From: Tricholoma matsutake
Taxonomy: Eukaryota; Basidiomycota; Agaricomycetes; Agaricales; Tricholomataceae
Direction of reading: 5' to 3'
Assembly (NCBI GenBank): GCA_026075535.2
Contig: AP026546.1
Coordinates: 7,564,001 to 7,628,000 of the forward strand
DNA length: 64,000 nucleotides
How positions within the stretch are numbered: position 1 is the stretch's first letter; each line of letters begins with the position of its first letter. A program made the position numbers and the translations under genes. Positions 35,627-47,564 of this stretch are shown here, one piece after another. The notes beneath the pieces are model-generated. The model was not told the DNA's origin. It saw nothing but the letters and a program-made list of their open reading frames with translations, and made no database searches.

Positions 35627-36103
35627 TAAGGCAAGGCAGGGGTAGGGGTATACCCTTGTGTTTTGGGGCTAAGGGTATGAGGGGTAAGGGTAGGGGTTTG
35701 GAAGTTCATACCCTTGCATACCCCTGTACCCTTACTAAGGGTACATGGGTATGCCAGGGGGTATGCTTATGTAAGAATATCATTTGATTTTTTCAGCTAC
35801 AAAGATTCATATTCAAGATTTTCATCAATTAAATTCAGATTTTGGGATTGTCCAACAGGATAATGGCTTTTATATGTTAATAAGAGATATTAATAGTAAA
35901 TACAATAGTTATCAACACTTTTCAAATGAATTTTGCTCTAAATATGTTGATTTTGTGCCAAACCCTTGTACCCTTGACAAACCCTCCCATACCCTTGGCA
36001 ACCCTTATATGTTTCCATACCCTTACCCCTAAGGGTAGGGTGTTCAGGGGTAGGGGTAAGGGTATGAGATTTGACACCCAGGAATAACCCCTGCCTTGCC
36101 CTA
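35627..36103. mobile_element. Fold-back element with GGGTA-rich arms
   Basis: A 477-bp segment bounded by inverted ends TAAGGCAAGGCAGGGGT (35627) and the complement of TAGGGCAAGGCAGGGGT (ending 36103). Both arms carry many GGGTA/AGGGG units and their complements (35640-35760 and 35950-36070), around an AT-rich non-coding centre. TIR shape suggests a hAT-type MITE; the 8-bp flanks (GTCAATAC and GTTGACAT) match at only four positions, so the boundaries are provisional. Confidence 0.5.
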
Positions 36104-36215
36104 GTTGACATGGGCTAGGAGGGTGCCGAGGGATGCCAGGAGACCCCAGAGGGGGGATACCTGCCTAGTAAGCACCCACCAACCTCCATACTTGTGCCAC
36201 ATCGCACTGACATGC

Positions 36216-36262
36216 CCAAACCCCCCTCCCCCTCCCCCCCCCCCCCCCCCCCAAAAAAAAAA
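36216..36262. repeat. Poly-C / poly-A homopolymer run
   Basis: A long C run interrupted by single T, followed directly by about ten A. Length is likely unstable or mis-sequenced; open frames through it (poly-Gly or poly-Pro) are artefacts. Confidence 0.85.
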
Positions 36263-36299
36263 GAAATCCAAACAGGGGATGATGGCAATGAATGACGAC

Positions 36300-36530
36300 A
36301 AGCCACCCACCCCCAGCCTCATGAGCAACTGCTCATTGGGTGGAACATGGGTGGAATGATGCCCAGGTGCAGGGACAGGAGATGATGATGACACACCACC
36401 CACCCCCAGCCTCATGAGCAACTGCTTGTGGGATGGATCACAGGTGGAATGACAATGACGACAAGCCACCCACCCCCAGCCTCATGAGCAACTGCTCATG
36501 GGGTGGATGGTGGGTGGAACAACAATGAGA
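36300..36530. repeat. Minisatellite array B with GAGCA/TGCTC hairpin core
   Basis: Three units of CCACCCACCCCCAGCCTC followed by ATGAGCAACTGCTCAT (36321-36336, 36414-36429, 36484-36499), 93 and 70 bp apart. It is the reverse orientation of the array A unit and lies just left of the family A copy 3 LTR. Confidence 0.75.
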
Positions 36531-36564
36531 AGATGGCCAACAAATGATGACAGGATGCCCATGG

Positions 36565-36998
36565 TGTAAGGAGACTAGGGCGGACTTGGGGGGGTGCCCT
36601 GTGTGTTTCTCCTATTTTTTATGTTTGTCCTATATTTTTCCTCACTTCATTTCCTGCTATTCTCATTTTCTATGATTTTTCCGTATTTTATTACTAATTT
36701 CCCTTTCTATCACATTTGTGCATGTTGACAGTTTTATATTTAGAGGCAGAGCACCCCTTCAACATCTACCCCTTGGTATGATGTCATTTGGCAGCCTTGA
36801 TCTGCCTATCTCCGCGTTTTCTATTTTTAGATTGTTATTTGATTTTTGCAGTCTTCACATATACTGGGCATTGGCAGAGGGGTCCTCAGAGTTTTCTCTT
36901 TGGATTTCCCTTTGCTAGGTGTGCCTCCAATTCCTGTAATATGTAGTATAACTTTAACGTTGGATTTCCCTTTGCTAGAGGCTGAGGTTGCCCTTATA
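36565..36998 (+). repeat. 5' LTR of family A copy 3
   Basis: 434 bp, TGTAAGGAGACTAG to GCCCTTATA, clearly homologous to the other family A LTRs, with both units of the internal direct repeat. Directly after it, GTAGAAAACTCTC keeps the self-complementary PBS, and the LTR keeps CAGAGTTTTCTC. Confidence 0.92.
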
Positions 36999-37024
36999 GT
37001 AGAAAACTCTCTCCTAAGGCCTGA

Positions 37025-38405
37025 GAGCGTGAACACTGATAGGTCCACCTCATCGTTCAAGCTCGGAAAACACATCTACAATTGTTGTCGAAGCTCTACA
37101 GACCTCTACAAAGCTCTACAAACCCATACGAACCCCTCCGAAGTTCTACAAAGTCACGAAAATCGCTTTGAAATTCTTCATATGCCTTCGGCCACCATAA
37201 TACAATACCCCCGACCTTTGGACAGCTCAGAATATACACTTGGAACATTGTCAATGAGTTCTGAACCAGTTTCAAGCAATATGGCAGTGATATTGGCCTT
37301 TGAACAAGTCCAATATTTCCTCGACTGACTTTGAAAATCATTGAACATCGAAAATCAACATCGGACACTATATCACTATCCAAATGGTCATCGCACACAT
37401 GCCAGATGTATCCCCTACCATTGTCGAACAATATCACACCGATTTCGAGTCATGAACAAAGTCTGAAGAATCTTCGAAAATCTTCAAAAAATATTGAACC
37501 TCAAAAAACATCTTCAGACACAGTATTTCCTATTTGGATGATCTTCGGATGCATGCTGGACACATGGGACACTATCTCAAGTATCTCAAACACATTTTGA
37601 CCACATGTGCACGCATACAATCCACTCGAAGCAGTTTCCGATGTTTTATTCAATTTATAACAAGGACAGTCCACTTTTAGCTATTCTTTCTTATTATTTC
37701 TTCATCATGTGTTATATTCACCCCTTCTAGTCTCGCTTTATTGTTCTGATATACTTCTATTATCTTTGCCTCGAGTTTTCCACATGTTTGCCTCATATTC
37801 TCTAGCCTTTTTAGGTACTTTCTTTATTTTATATAAGAAGATGTACGAGATACAAAGAAAAACAAGAAAGTCGTCGTCTTCCTCCCAGATCACAGTGATT
37901 TGAGAGTTCAGTTTAGTCTTATTCAGTCTGAAGTTTGGTGTTTTATGCTAAACTTCTGCAAAATTCCTCAAAATTCCTTGCATTATGCTATTTTCGCTCT
38001 CGTTTCCCTTGATTTGCTTCTGCTTTGCTTCTACTACTCGTCTAGTCCCATGATCTTGCATCTGAACATATTTGTGCACTTGAAATTCCATGAAACCTCT
38101 TCAAAAAAAAGCTCGAAAAATATCGCAACACCTCAAAAGATATTGCAACATCTCAAAAATCATTGCAACATCTCAAAAATCATTGCAACGTCTTGAAAAT
38201 CATTGCAAGTCCTCCAAAATCATCCTTTTAGGTTCAAACTGCTTCTGTTTTATGACTATTTGATGGTCAGTCTGACAGGTGACATCTAGAGGGCCTTGCA
38301 TCCTTCCTCTGACTTGTGTTATACCATCTGAAGCCATTTAGTAGGTTTTGTTTGGGTTTCCGGGTTGAGCATCATCATTTTTTGTTTTGTTTGGATTTCC
38401 AGGTT
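37025..38405 (+). other. Unrelated block splitting the copy 3 leader
   Basis: Copies 1 and 2 pass directly from the PBS region to CTGCCCAA..ATAGG. Here about 1.4 kb intervenes. It holds a TTTTATATAAGAAG TATA-like box near 37825, a 20-bp tandem unit AAATCATTGCAACATCTCAA (about 38130-38215) and two GGTTGAGCATCATCA repeats just before gag. It could be a solo LTR of another element; I could not define TG...CA ends or a duplication. Confidence 0.4.
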
Positions 38406-38547
38406 GAGCATCATCAATGCGCTGCCCAAGATAGGCATGCATGGAGTGGACAATGCTTCCCAAAGCTCCACAGACTCCCTACACACTGTTTCCGACAGTT
38501 TTGCCTTTAGTGCACTGCCATTTTTGCCAAATGCACCCCCTAGTGCC

Positions 38548-39479
38548 ATGGATGCATCAGAGTGCCTCAATGCACTTGAAAGCAATGTTACTGGAATATG
38601 CATGCAAATCAATTCACTTAAATCTACAGTTGAAAACTTCATCAGAACCCTTCAGACTAGCTCCAAGACCAATATTCCCCCCATTGTGACTCCAAGCACA
38701 CCCAACAACAATGCACTGCCTAACGCGCCCACTAAGGAGTGCACCCAGATCAAACCGTCTCCCCCCACCAAATTTAATGGCACGCATGTGCAGAGGCATG
38801 CATTACTTAATTCCTGTGAGTTGTACATCAGTCTCCAGTTGCATCAATTCATCAACGATGCTACAAAAATTTATTGGGCCTTCACATACATGAAATCTGA
38901 ACACACCTATCTCTACGTGGACCATATTCTGTGCCAAACTAAAGAGCTCGGTTCTCTACCTTTCTCCACTTGGGGTCACTTTCGAGCAGAGTTTATATGC
39001 CACTTTTGTCCCCTCAACAAGCACCACCGAGCAGTGACATGGCTCAAGTCATCCTCTTACCATCAGGCACATTGATCTGTGGACAATTATATTGATGAGT
39101 TTAAGGATTTGGTGGACATGGCAGGATATAGGAGTGGGCTACCAGTGGTGGTGAAGTTCCGACAGGGCCTCAATTGAGAAATTCAGGACCAGATTGCACA
39201 GATGTTGGAAGGGTGCCCAGCGGATGGTAATATCTATGCTTGGTATGAAGCTGCTTCACTCTGTGATGAGAACTGACTCATGAATGTGGCATTTAATGCT
39301 GCACTACATGCTCCAACTACCACTCATGCACCCTACACCTTCAATCAAACCCTTCCCCACCATAACCCCATTCCTGTCCATCAGACTCCCGCACCAGCTG
39401 TCAATGTCCCAGTACCAATGGATGTTGATGCAGCCCGCAGCCATGCATGTAGGTTGGATCTCTGCTACCACTGTGGGTA
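38548..39479 (+). pseudogene. Gag relic, family A copy 3
   Basis: Starts at the family-conserved ATG (MDASECLNALESN). The capsid segment YWAFTYMKSEHTYLYVDHIL is intact. Stops at AH-stop-SVDNY, LN-stop-EIQ and EN-stop-LMN are TGA where copy 1 has CGA (R). It breaks off inside the zinc knuckle. Confidence 0.88.
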
Positions 39480-39956
39480 GGGACTGCCATGGATGGCTCT
39501 GATCCAGATGACCATATGTGGATACCATATATGGATGGATGGCAATGGATATGGATATCATTTGGGTGGTATCCATGGATGAACAGATGGTTACTATCAA
39601 TAAATGAGTAAATATAGATAAGGAATGACACAGGTATGGGTACAGTGAAAACCCTGGTGTTCAGGTCATGGGTTCTGCAGGTATGGGTACGGTATCAGAA
39701 ATTGCTGATCTGCTGATTACTGTGACCCTTTGCACAGTGTCTGAGGGTGTCACGGGTTGGCATGGGTCAACATAACCATTGCTGCACCACTGATGATTGA
39801 CATCGCCACCTTCCTCTCCATCACCACCACCACTCAGTCAACTGCCACCACCACCACCACCACCACCACTCCCATGCCCATGCCCATGTTGACTAACACT
39901 GCAAAGTTCCAACTAACCACATAGGGCCCAAATGACACCAGACATCATTTGGGCCC
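39480..39956. other. ATGGAT-rich spacer and module copy 2 (left half)
   Basis: 39480-39620 is rich in ATGGATATGGAT-type repeats. From about 39790 a CCACCAC run leads to the perfect inverted repeat AGGGCCCAAATGA...TCATTTGGGCCCT (13-bp arms, about 39922-39957). That matches the module at 60272-60306. No gene. Confidence 0.5.
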
Positions 39957-40200
39957 TACAGTCATTCATGCCTCTTTGACCCAACCAGATATTTGTGACC
40001 TTCAGCAACTTACTGTGCATTGCAGATTGAAAATCTGAATAGACAGAACCCATGGTATATGTCCAAGCTATCTGTTGGGCTCTTAAGAATATTTATAATA
40101 TGTATAAGAATGGTGTTTGAGTGTAATCAGTGGAAATTTTTGTTATCAGCTCAAACTGGGTCTTTGACACAAGTCACATCAGGGCATGATTCTGGCTGAT

Positions 40201-40865
40201 TGTTAAGGGCAAAGCCTCAACCACTCGATCTAGTTGATGTTGTTCGATGAGGTGCTTCCTCAACGAGTCGTTTGGCACTAGTCTTACTTGGAGCATCCAA
40301 TGTAAGGTAGATAGTGCACTCTAGCAGGCCTTCTGCATAGAGTCGTTTGGGTTCACGCACTAAGGGGCTTTCTTAGTGGTTCCAAGTAAGTTTACGAGTT
40401 TGCAAGTTAAGGCTGTAGATTGCCTAGATCTAAACTATGGACATCCCTACTATGAGTTGCAGTACTTATACTACAAGGGAGGTCCTTATCGTCCAATTGG
40501 AAAGATAGATGCGTATCAAGTAAGAATAGAAACAATAAGCCTCATTCCTTGCATGAGGTGTCCAATGTCATGGAGTGCTGTGGTGCAGCATGTCAATCAT
40601 GAGAGTCCAATGTCATGGACCTCATGTCAAGGGGCTGTCATATCACAGCATGTGTGGGAATGGGTTTGGGTGCATGGAGTCACCATGCGTCAAGGGTGCC
40701 TTCCACTGGAAGGGGATCAAATGCATGTTGTTGGCATGCATCGTATGTGTGTGTGGTGTCAAGGACATGCTCTAAGCATGAATCAGGGAGTGCCTCCTGT
40801 CTGGAGGGGATTGTCAGGTACGTCGGGTTGGTCAGGTCTCATGAGTTACAAGGAAAATTGTAACA
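40201..40865 (-). repeat. 3' LTR of family B
   Basis: 665 bp. In sense it begins TGTTACAATTTTCC and ends GCCCTTAACA. A purine run AATGAGGGGGTAA precedes it in sense (40866-40878), the likely polypurine tract. Sense TATAAG at 40465-40470 lies 34 nt before AGTTTAGATCT (40426-40436). Confidence 0.93.
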
Positions 40866-41126
40866 TTACCCCCTCATTATGGTCAAAAGTTCCACACTTT
40901 GACCTAAATCTTTGTTCCTCCTCTGGGGTCAAATTGGTTGTGGTGTGGGTTGGTCATGGCATTGGTGTCTGGGTGTGGGATGGAGGGACCGTTCATGTCC
41001 GAGCTTGGACCGTGATTGGGTTCTTTTCATTTTATACTGCCCCTAGCAATGGTGTCAAGGAGTCGGTGATGTCGTCAGAAGGGGGGGGGGTCTGTAGGGT
41101 CTGTGCAGTATCAAGGGCAATCACCA

Positions 41127-41342
41127 TAGTTTTACATCTTTGCGGATGCTTGGTAGTTTAACATCTCTGCAGACAGTCAGTAGTTTAACATCTTTGTGGA
41201 CAATCGATAGTTTAATGTCTTTGTGGATGATCGATAGTTTAATGTCTTTGCGGATGGTCAGTAGTTTAATGTCTTTGCGGACGATCGGTAGTTTAATGTC
41301 TTTGCAGACAATCAATGGTTTAACGTCTTTATGGACAATCGG
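41127..41342 (-). repeat. 27-bp minisatellite, eight units
   Basis: Eight contiguous 27-bp units of the type TAGTTTAATGTCTTTGCGG plus eight bases. The period is a multiple of three, so the minus strand reads as a nine-residue repeat such as KDIKLSIVR. It lies in the 3' non-coding part of family B. Confidence 0.9.
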
Positions 41343-41427
41343 TTCGCATCTAGTTGTGCTCGGTGGTCTGGGGTATCAATGTGTGGGGGTGTCAGTTGGA
41401 GCGCAATAGTGTCCCTAGTTCTCCATG

Positions 41428-41868
41428 TCATCCAAATAAGAGCTGCCTTGCCAGCTCAAATCCGCTTTCTTCATTGTAGTGGGTGTTCCACTGAAGGTCA
41501 TTCCACAGTAGGGGGCTAATTCCCATTAGTGGTCTTCTGTTTGGGGTCAGGCCATAGCAGTCAATGACAAATTCCTCAGGGAAGTAGTCCTCATCGTCTA
41601 ATTCTCCTTCAAAGCACCAATCCTTGAATTGTGCTTTTACCCAGGTTAAGTCCGTCTTCATGCTCCTTCACGCATAGAGGCAGCATCTTGGGCAAGTCAA
41701 GGATACTCTTCCTATCCAGTCGTCTCTTGTTAACCAGAATATGATTCCATGGGGGAATTCCCAAGAGGGTCCCCCCGGCAGTCTGTTTGTTCTTGGTGAC
41801 TGGTCAATGACTCGTTGTCCAGTCGCCATGTTCTTTTCATATTTATCAATGGGGGAGGGTGAGGGCAA
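41428..41868 (-). other. Short extra frames in family B 3' region
   Basis: Two adjacent minus-strand frames (41428-41661 and 41668-41868; MKTDLTWVKAQFKDWCFEGE and IDKYEKNMATGQRVID) lie downstream of the integrase. I do not recognise them. They may be remnants of an extra 3' ORF or of the pol C-terminal extension. Confidence 0.3.
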
Positions 41869-42099
41869 ACATGAAGGGTGTCAATGTTTGACGGGTCTCA
41901 GGTCAATCATTGTCTAGTGGGTATCAGGGGTGTCATTGTGTTGTGTTCAGGAAAGGGGGGTTTTTGGGTTTTCATCACAGGTGGTACCTCTTCTTATATG
42001 CCATCAGGATCTTGGGGGCATTCTTTAGGTTCGATTCAGGTTCCCATGTGTTTTTGGATGTCAGGTAGTCAACCCATTTCATGAGGTACATAACAGCGT

Positions 42100-45000
42100 G
42101 TCTTACCGTGCTTCTTGTGTGTGATGATCACTTCCACCTCGTATTCATTTTCTCCTTCCATGAGGTTGGGTGGTGGAGTCAGGAAGTTTTGCCCATGAGT
42201 GTCATTCTCATGGTATTGCGTGAGTAAAGCTGCATGGAATACCGGGTGGATCTTCCATCTTGGCAGCAGTTTAAATCAGTATGTCGTTCTTGACAGGGCA
42301 TCTTCAATCATGAAGGGCCCTTCTCATTTTGGCACCAATTTTCTTGTTGGGTAGCCAATCTTCAAGTTCTTGGAGTCAAGCCATACTTGTTCTCCAACCT
42401 TGAACAGTTCATATTGCCCTTTCATTCGGGCAGCCATAGCCTGTCTGGCTAGTTTGTGTGCAGCAAGAGCTTCCCTTCTCGCAGAGAGAAGTTCTTGGAT
42501 TCTTTGTTTGGCAGCTGGCATGTTCGTCTTTTCATAAGGGGTGGGGATAGCGCATGGTTGATATCCCATCATCATCAAGTAAAATGGCGAGTGTTTTACT
42601 GCAGAGTGTGTCTTCTGGTTGTGTGTGAATTCTGCCATTGGGAGATAACATTCCCAATCTTCGGGTTTGTTTGAACAGAACATGTGGAGGTAAACTTCTA
42701 GCTCTTGGTTTACTTGCTCCATTTCTCCATTGGTCTGGGGGTGGTAAGTGGTGCTCATGGATAGCTTGATCCCGAGCAGTCGTCCGAGTTCTCGGAAGAG
42801 TTTGGATGCAAATTGAGGGTCTCTGTCTGAGATGATTCTTCTGGGGAGTCCAAATCTTGTGTATACATGGCGCAGGTAAAGGTCTGCGGTGCCAAGTGCG
42901 TCGATCGTCTTTGCGCAAGGGATAAAAATTACCCCCTTTGTAAGACCATGGTCTACCATGACCATGATTGAGTCAAATCTGTTTATTACAGGCAGGTCCA
43001 TAATGAAATCTGTCGTTACCAGCTCAAATGGTCTGCTGGCCTCAGATGATATTGGTGTCAGTGGGGGGGTCATCGGGTGTGTGTTCACTTTCATTTGCTG
43101 GCACTTTGCGCAGCCTTCGACATACTTCTTGATGAAGTTGGCCATTCCTGGCCACCAGTAGTCATGTTAGATCAGTTCAATTGTTTGCCATTGTCCAGGG
43201 TGTCCTGTCATGATGCTATCATGGTATTTTCATATGATCGCTCAGTGGAGGGTTTTGTCCTGTGGCACATAGCATTTGTCTTTGAAAAAGAGCAGGCCAT
43301 CTTCAAATTTCCAGTCCTCCAATGCAGACTTGATTGGGGGAGTTCCATTGTTCTTCAGGGCTCGTAAAGCATCATTCATGAGGTCATCCTTCATTATTGC
43401 TAAGACCAGGGCTCCCTGGAGTTCAGCATCGATTGTTCTCACAAATAACTTGTCTGCAAGGATGGTCTTGTCCTCGTTATCTGTGTCTTCTTTGGCTATG
43501 TGATCTGCCCTCCTTGATAGGGCATCGGATTGTACCATCTGTGATCCTGGTATGTGTTGCAGCTTCAGGTTGAATTGTGACAGGTAGATGCTCCATCTAG
43601 CCTGTCATCGGTTCAGTTTCTGGGCCTGACAGAAGTATGTCAGGTTCTTGTGATTGGATAGTACCATCACAGGGAATGGTGTCCCCTGTAGGTAGTGTCT
43701 CCATGTCTCTAGTGCTCGGATTACTCCCAGTAGTTCCCTGTCATATATCTCATAATTTCTTTCTGCTTCATTGAAAGAATGTGAGATGTAGCCACATGGG
43801 TGCCAGTCTCCATTGGTGTCCTGTTGTCTGAGTACCGCACCTGTTACAAACTTCGAGGCGTCAGATTCCACCACAAATGGCTTCATTGTATCTGGCATCA
43901 GCAGCACTGGGGCTTCATTGAACTTCCTCTTTAGCACATCGAACGACTGCTGGCAGTTGCTCGTCCATTCAAATTTTTGGTTCTTCTTCATCAAATTGTT
44001 CAGCGGTCTAGCCAGATCTGCAAAGTGTCCGATGAATCTTCAGTAGAAGTTCCCAAATCCTAGGAAGGATCTTACATCCTTCACTGTCTTTGGCATGGGC
44101 CAGTCCTTGATCCCAGCCAGCTTCGTGTCATCCATTGCGAGTTCATTGGGCCTGATGATCATGCCCAAGAAGTCGACTTCCTGTATGTTGAATTTGCACT
44201 TCTCTATTTTCAGGTAGAGATCACATTGTTGTAATCGTTTGAGGACTCTTTCGGTCCTTATCCAGTGTTCTTCTTCCATCTTTGAGAAGATCAGGATGTC
44301 ATCCATGTAGATGATGAGCCATCTTTCATCTAGCATGTCTTGGAAGAGATCATTCATCATGGCCTGGAATGTCACCGGTGAGTTGTACAGCCCAAAGAAC
44401 ATCACCATTGGCTCGAATAGCTCTTGGTTAGTCTTGAACGCTGCCTTCCACTCATCTCCTTTCTTTATCCGTATGTTATGGTATCCCCATTGAATGTTGA
44501 GTTTTGTGAAAAAACTTGCTCCTTTCAGCTTGTCCAAGAGGTCTCTAATCAGTGGTAGAGGGTAGTTGTTCCGGATCGTTCCTTCATTCAGATAGCAATA
44601 GTCTTGGCAGGGTTGTAGAGCATCAGAGTCCTTCTTCGACACGAAGAAGAATGGGGATGCCATGGGTAATTTTGATGGTCAGATGTATCCTTTCTCCAGA
44701 TTTTCATCTAGAAACTCATTGAGTTTCTCTTGTTCTTTTGGTGTCAGTGGGTAGACTTTGCAATCCTTTGGTACAAAGCCTTCCTTCAGGTCGATCACAT
44801 GATCCCACAGTCTCGATTCTGGGAATCGTTCAGATGTGGCTTTCTCGAATACCTGTCTGTACTTCTGGTATTCCGGTGGCAGTAAGTCATCCAGGGTCTG
44901 TTGGCTAGTCTCCTTTCCCTCCTCTTGTTCATGCACTAGTTGTTGAGATATGGATGTCTTTGCTCTGATCCATATGTCCGAGTTGAGTAGGTACTGTGAG

Positions 45001-46376
45001 GAGCCTTTGCTCTTCGTAAGCCTGTTGATTGTGTTTGTTTTTCGGATGTATTTGTATCTTGGCTCTCAATGTTCCTCCATCAGGGGCAGTTCTATATCTG
45101 GTCCAAATAGGCCAATGACCGGTTTGCCTTGTACATATGCAATCAATACTGAGTTGTCTTCAATCACATCTCATTTGGGGATCTGGTTCATTGCTCGTAT
45201 TTCCATACCTGTGTCTGCCAATAGTTCTTTGTTGGGTACCTCTTTGATCTTTACTCAAGGGGGGGTCTCCCTGGGTATCGGTACTCTGGTGTCAGTAGTA
45301 CCATAATCTGGGGTTCCATAATCATGTATTGGGGTAGCCTCCTGACGAGGGTCTTTTTCCTGTTTTGTAGTGCCGTTTTTGAGTTTCATTTGCCAGTGCT
45401 TTCCTCCCCTGTGGAGGTCAGTGAGTCTTTTTTCTTCTGCAAGATTTGTCGCATCTTGTCGCATTTGTTGTGTTTGCCCTTTTCCAGTTGCTTCTTCTTC
45501 TGGTTTTCCCAGGTCTTGGCAACAGCACGTCGTGCTGCTTTGAGGTTTCTGGTTTCTCTAGGAGTGTTGCTGCTCCTGGTCTTTGCGACAGCTACCTGGG
45601 CAGAATTCAGTTCTTTGGCTTTTCTTTTGGAAAGCCTTTCCTTCATCTTTGCCATGGCTAGTCATGCTTGGGCAAGGTTTCTCTCCTTTTCTTTGGAGAG
45701 TCTTTCTCTTGTTTTTGCCATGGCCAATCTGGCTCGGGCAAGGCTCTTCTCTTTTTCTTCAGAGAGCCTCTGTCTTGTCTTGGCCACAATGCGTTGAATT
45801 TGTGCCATCTTGTCATTTGGCACCTCCCTTCCAGTGTCAACCCTGGGGAGGTTTAGGGTGTTTGGGAGGGCCCGTTTGGCTCTTCTTGTCTTCTCCAAGA
45901 TTCGTTTGATCTGAGCCCATCGTTCTTCATCTTGGAACTCAAAAGTTCCCTTCTTCCAGTCGATGATTGGGTTTATCTCCTGCAGCCATGGCAGACCCAG
46001 GATTACCAATTCTTTGCCTAGTCTGGCAACTAGGTATTCCATTGGGTAGCTCCTCCCATTGATGTGGAGCCTCCCTTTCATGCATCTGGTGATTGTTCCC
46101 TGCCTATTCAGGGTTCCATCTATGTTTGTGGCCCAGATGGTGCAGCCTAAGGGATATGTCCTGATCCCTTCTCATTCAACCAATTTCAAGTCGATAAATA
46201 CTCCTCCTGCTCCAGAGTCAAGGAGCGCATTCGTTGCGACGTCTTTCCTGTTGTCTGACTCAGCTACCCAAATAGACAGGCGCATAGATTGTCTATTCAT
46301 GGTAGCCAAGAGTACAGATCCTAGGGAGACTACAGCAGTGACTGGTGTCGTATCAGGCTGCTGTTCTAAAAACCCA
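42100..46376 (-). pseudogene. Pol polyprotein relic, family B
   Basis: Protease motif ALLDSGAGGVFID near 46200; then ELVILGLPWLQEINP; then a long Lys/Glu/Arg-rich linker of repeated AKTRERLSKEKE units (45390-45840). The reverse transcriptase has [12 protein letters not shown] and active site YMDDILIF near 44310. RNase H ([18 protein letters not shown]) and an integrase with a CAKCQQMK finger end and DHGLTKG / ISDRDPQF core (42324-43538) follow. The C-terminal WKIHPVFHAALL and EYEVEVIITHKK segments are chromodomain-like but broken. Stops include TGA after GFGNFY at 44040, where family proteins usually have Arg. Inactive. Confidence 0.9.
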
Positions 46377-47250
46377 ATTCCTCCATGAGGTTAAGGGCTT
46401 GTTCCTTTTCTTCTTTGTCTAGTTCGTCCAGCATTGTGCAGATCTTCTGGTAATTGTCCACTCCAGTCTTTTTCTGGGTGAAGCAGTTTCAGTAGGGGGT
46501 GCTGACCCTGTCTGGGTGGGGTTCTTTCCATCCCTGTGGTCGGATGATCAGTGTCCTGGTTGGTGGCAGATGAAACATAATCCCTTTCAGAGGTGTTCCA
46601 CTCATTCTTGGTTCGTCAGTCGGTTGATGTCAAGAGAGGGCTGTCCTTTCTTTGTCATTTTGTTTGTCTTCTGGTTCTGCCTGGTCTTTCCCAGGATTTC
46701 CATGGCCCATTTCCATTGGCCTTCATATTTTGAAGCTGCCTTTATCCAGCCTTTGAGAGTGTTGGGTACTGTCTCCATTGTGTGTACCGTCTTCAGTAAT
46801 TCAGGATGCAGTCCATCCATGAAGTACTCAATCATGGCTGCATCTTTGGTGATTCCCATTCTGTCTTTCAGGATGTGGAAGCTTGCCACATATTCTTCGA
46901 GGTTCCCTGAACCTTGTTTGAGATTTTTAATCTCTGGTTTTGCCATTCTGGCATCGTCGATCGGTGAGAAGGCCTCTAGGACCTTCTGTCTGAAGTCTGC
47001 ATATTCTCCGAGTCCCTTGGATTGGTGTTGGTTGACAAATGCCTGTGCCCAGGCAGCTGCTGTCCCTCTATTCATGAAGGACAGCGTGAAGATGATCTTC
47101 TTGTCATTCGTGTTGTAGACCTGGTCATTGATTTGCAGGTACAGGTCTATCTCCTATAGGAACTTGGCGGTTTTGGTCCTGTCTCCTGAGAAGTCTGTAG
47201 GTGATCGGATTCAAATGTCCTTTGTGGACATCATGGGTGTGGTTGCGGTG
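46377..47250 (-). pseudogene. Gag relic, family B
   Basis: Frame with MSEPTATTPMMSTKD (from about 47262) then two stops, then a retrotransposon gag-type capsid (AAAWAQAFVNQHQ, FRQKVLEAFSPIDDARMA, YVASFHILKDRMGI) down to 46602. The zinc knuckle start CFICHQPGH is recognisable near 46560 but is interrupted by TGA and its last Cys is lost. Confidence 0.85.
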
Positions 47251-47564
47251 GGTTCAGACATCTCATTATAGAGGTCATCAATTTTGTCTGTTAGGAAGTG
47301 GGTGGATGTTTCAGGTGGGGGTGTGTGTGGTCGTTCGAAGTCTTCGTCGGTGAGGAAATCTCCTCTTTGTCTGTCAGTTGATCTGTAGAACCAACACTGT
47401 GCTGGGGTTGAGTAACGGACTAGTCTTCCATTGTATTGGTACCAAGATGAACCTGGCTGTGGTTCCGCTTCTCTTGGTGGTTGGTCTGGGGTTTGTCTAG
47501 ACCCAGCTCGTTGTGGTGTGTTTTGAGACGTATTGCCTACACCTAGGTAGGTGGGCTAGCAGAG

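Larger units (their letters stand above)
36565..39479 (+). mobile_element. Ty3/gypsy family A copy 3, 5' fragment
   Basis: Only the 5' LTR, leader and gag remain, in opposite orientation to copies 1 and 2. The sequence stops matching at 39479 in the middle of the gag zinc knuckle (after CYHCG). No pol or 3' LTR is seen in the window, so no target duplication can be tested. The leader is interrupted by about 1.4 kb of unrelated sequence (about 37025-38405). Confidence 0.85.

Noticed and set aside
35640..36070. Interstitial telomere repeat
   Set aside because: The units are GGGTA/AGGGGTA variants without a regular TTAGGG period and occur as inverted arms of an element.
36101..36469. Poly-Gly 122-codon minus-strand frame
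   Set aside because: It depends on a C homopolymer of uncertain length and on array B repeats.
41127..41342. CRISPR-like array
   Set aside because: Units are directly adjacent with no unique spacers, in a eukaryotic retrotransposon; it is a minisatellite.
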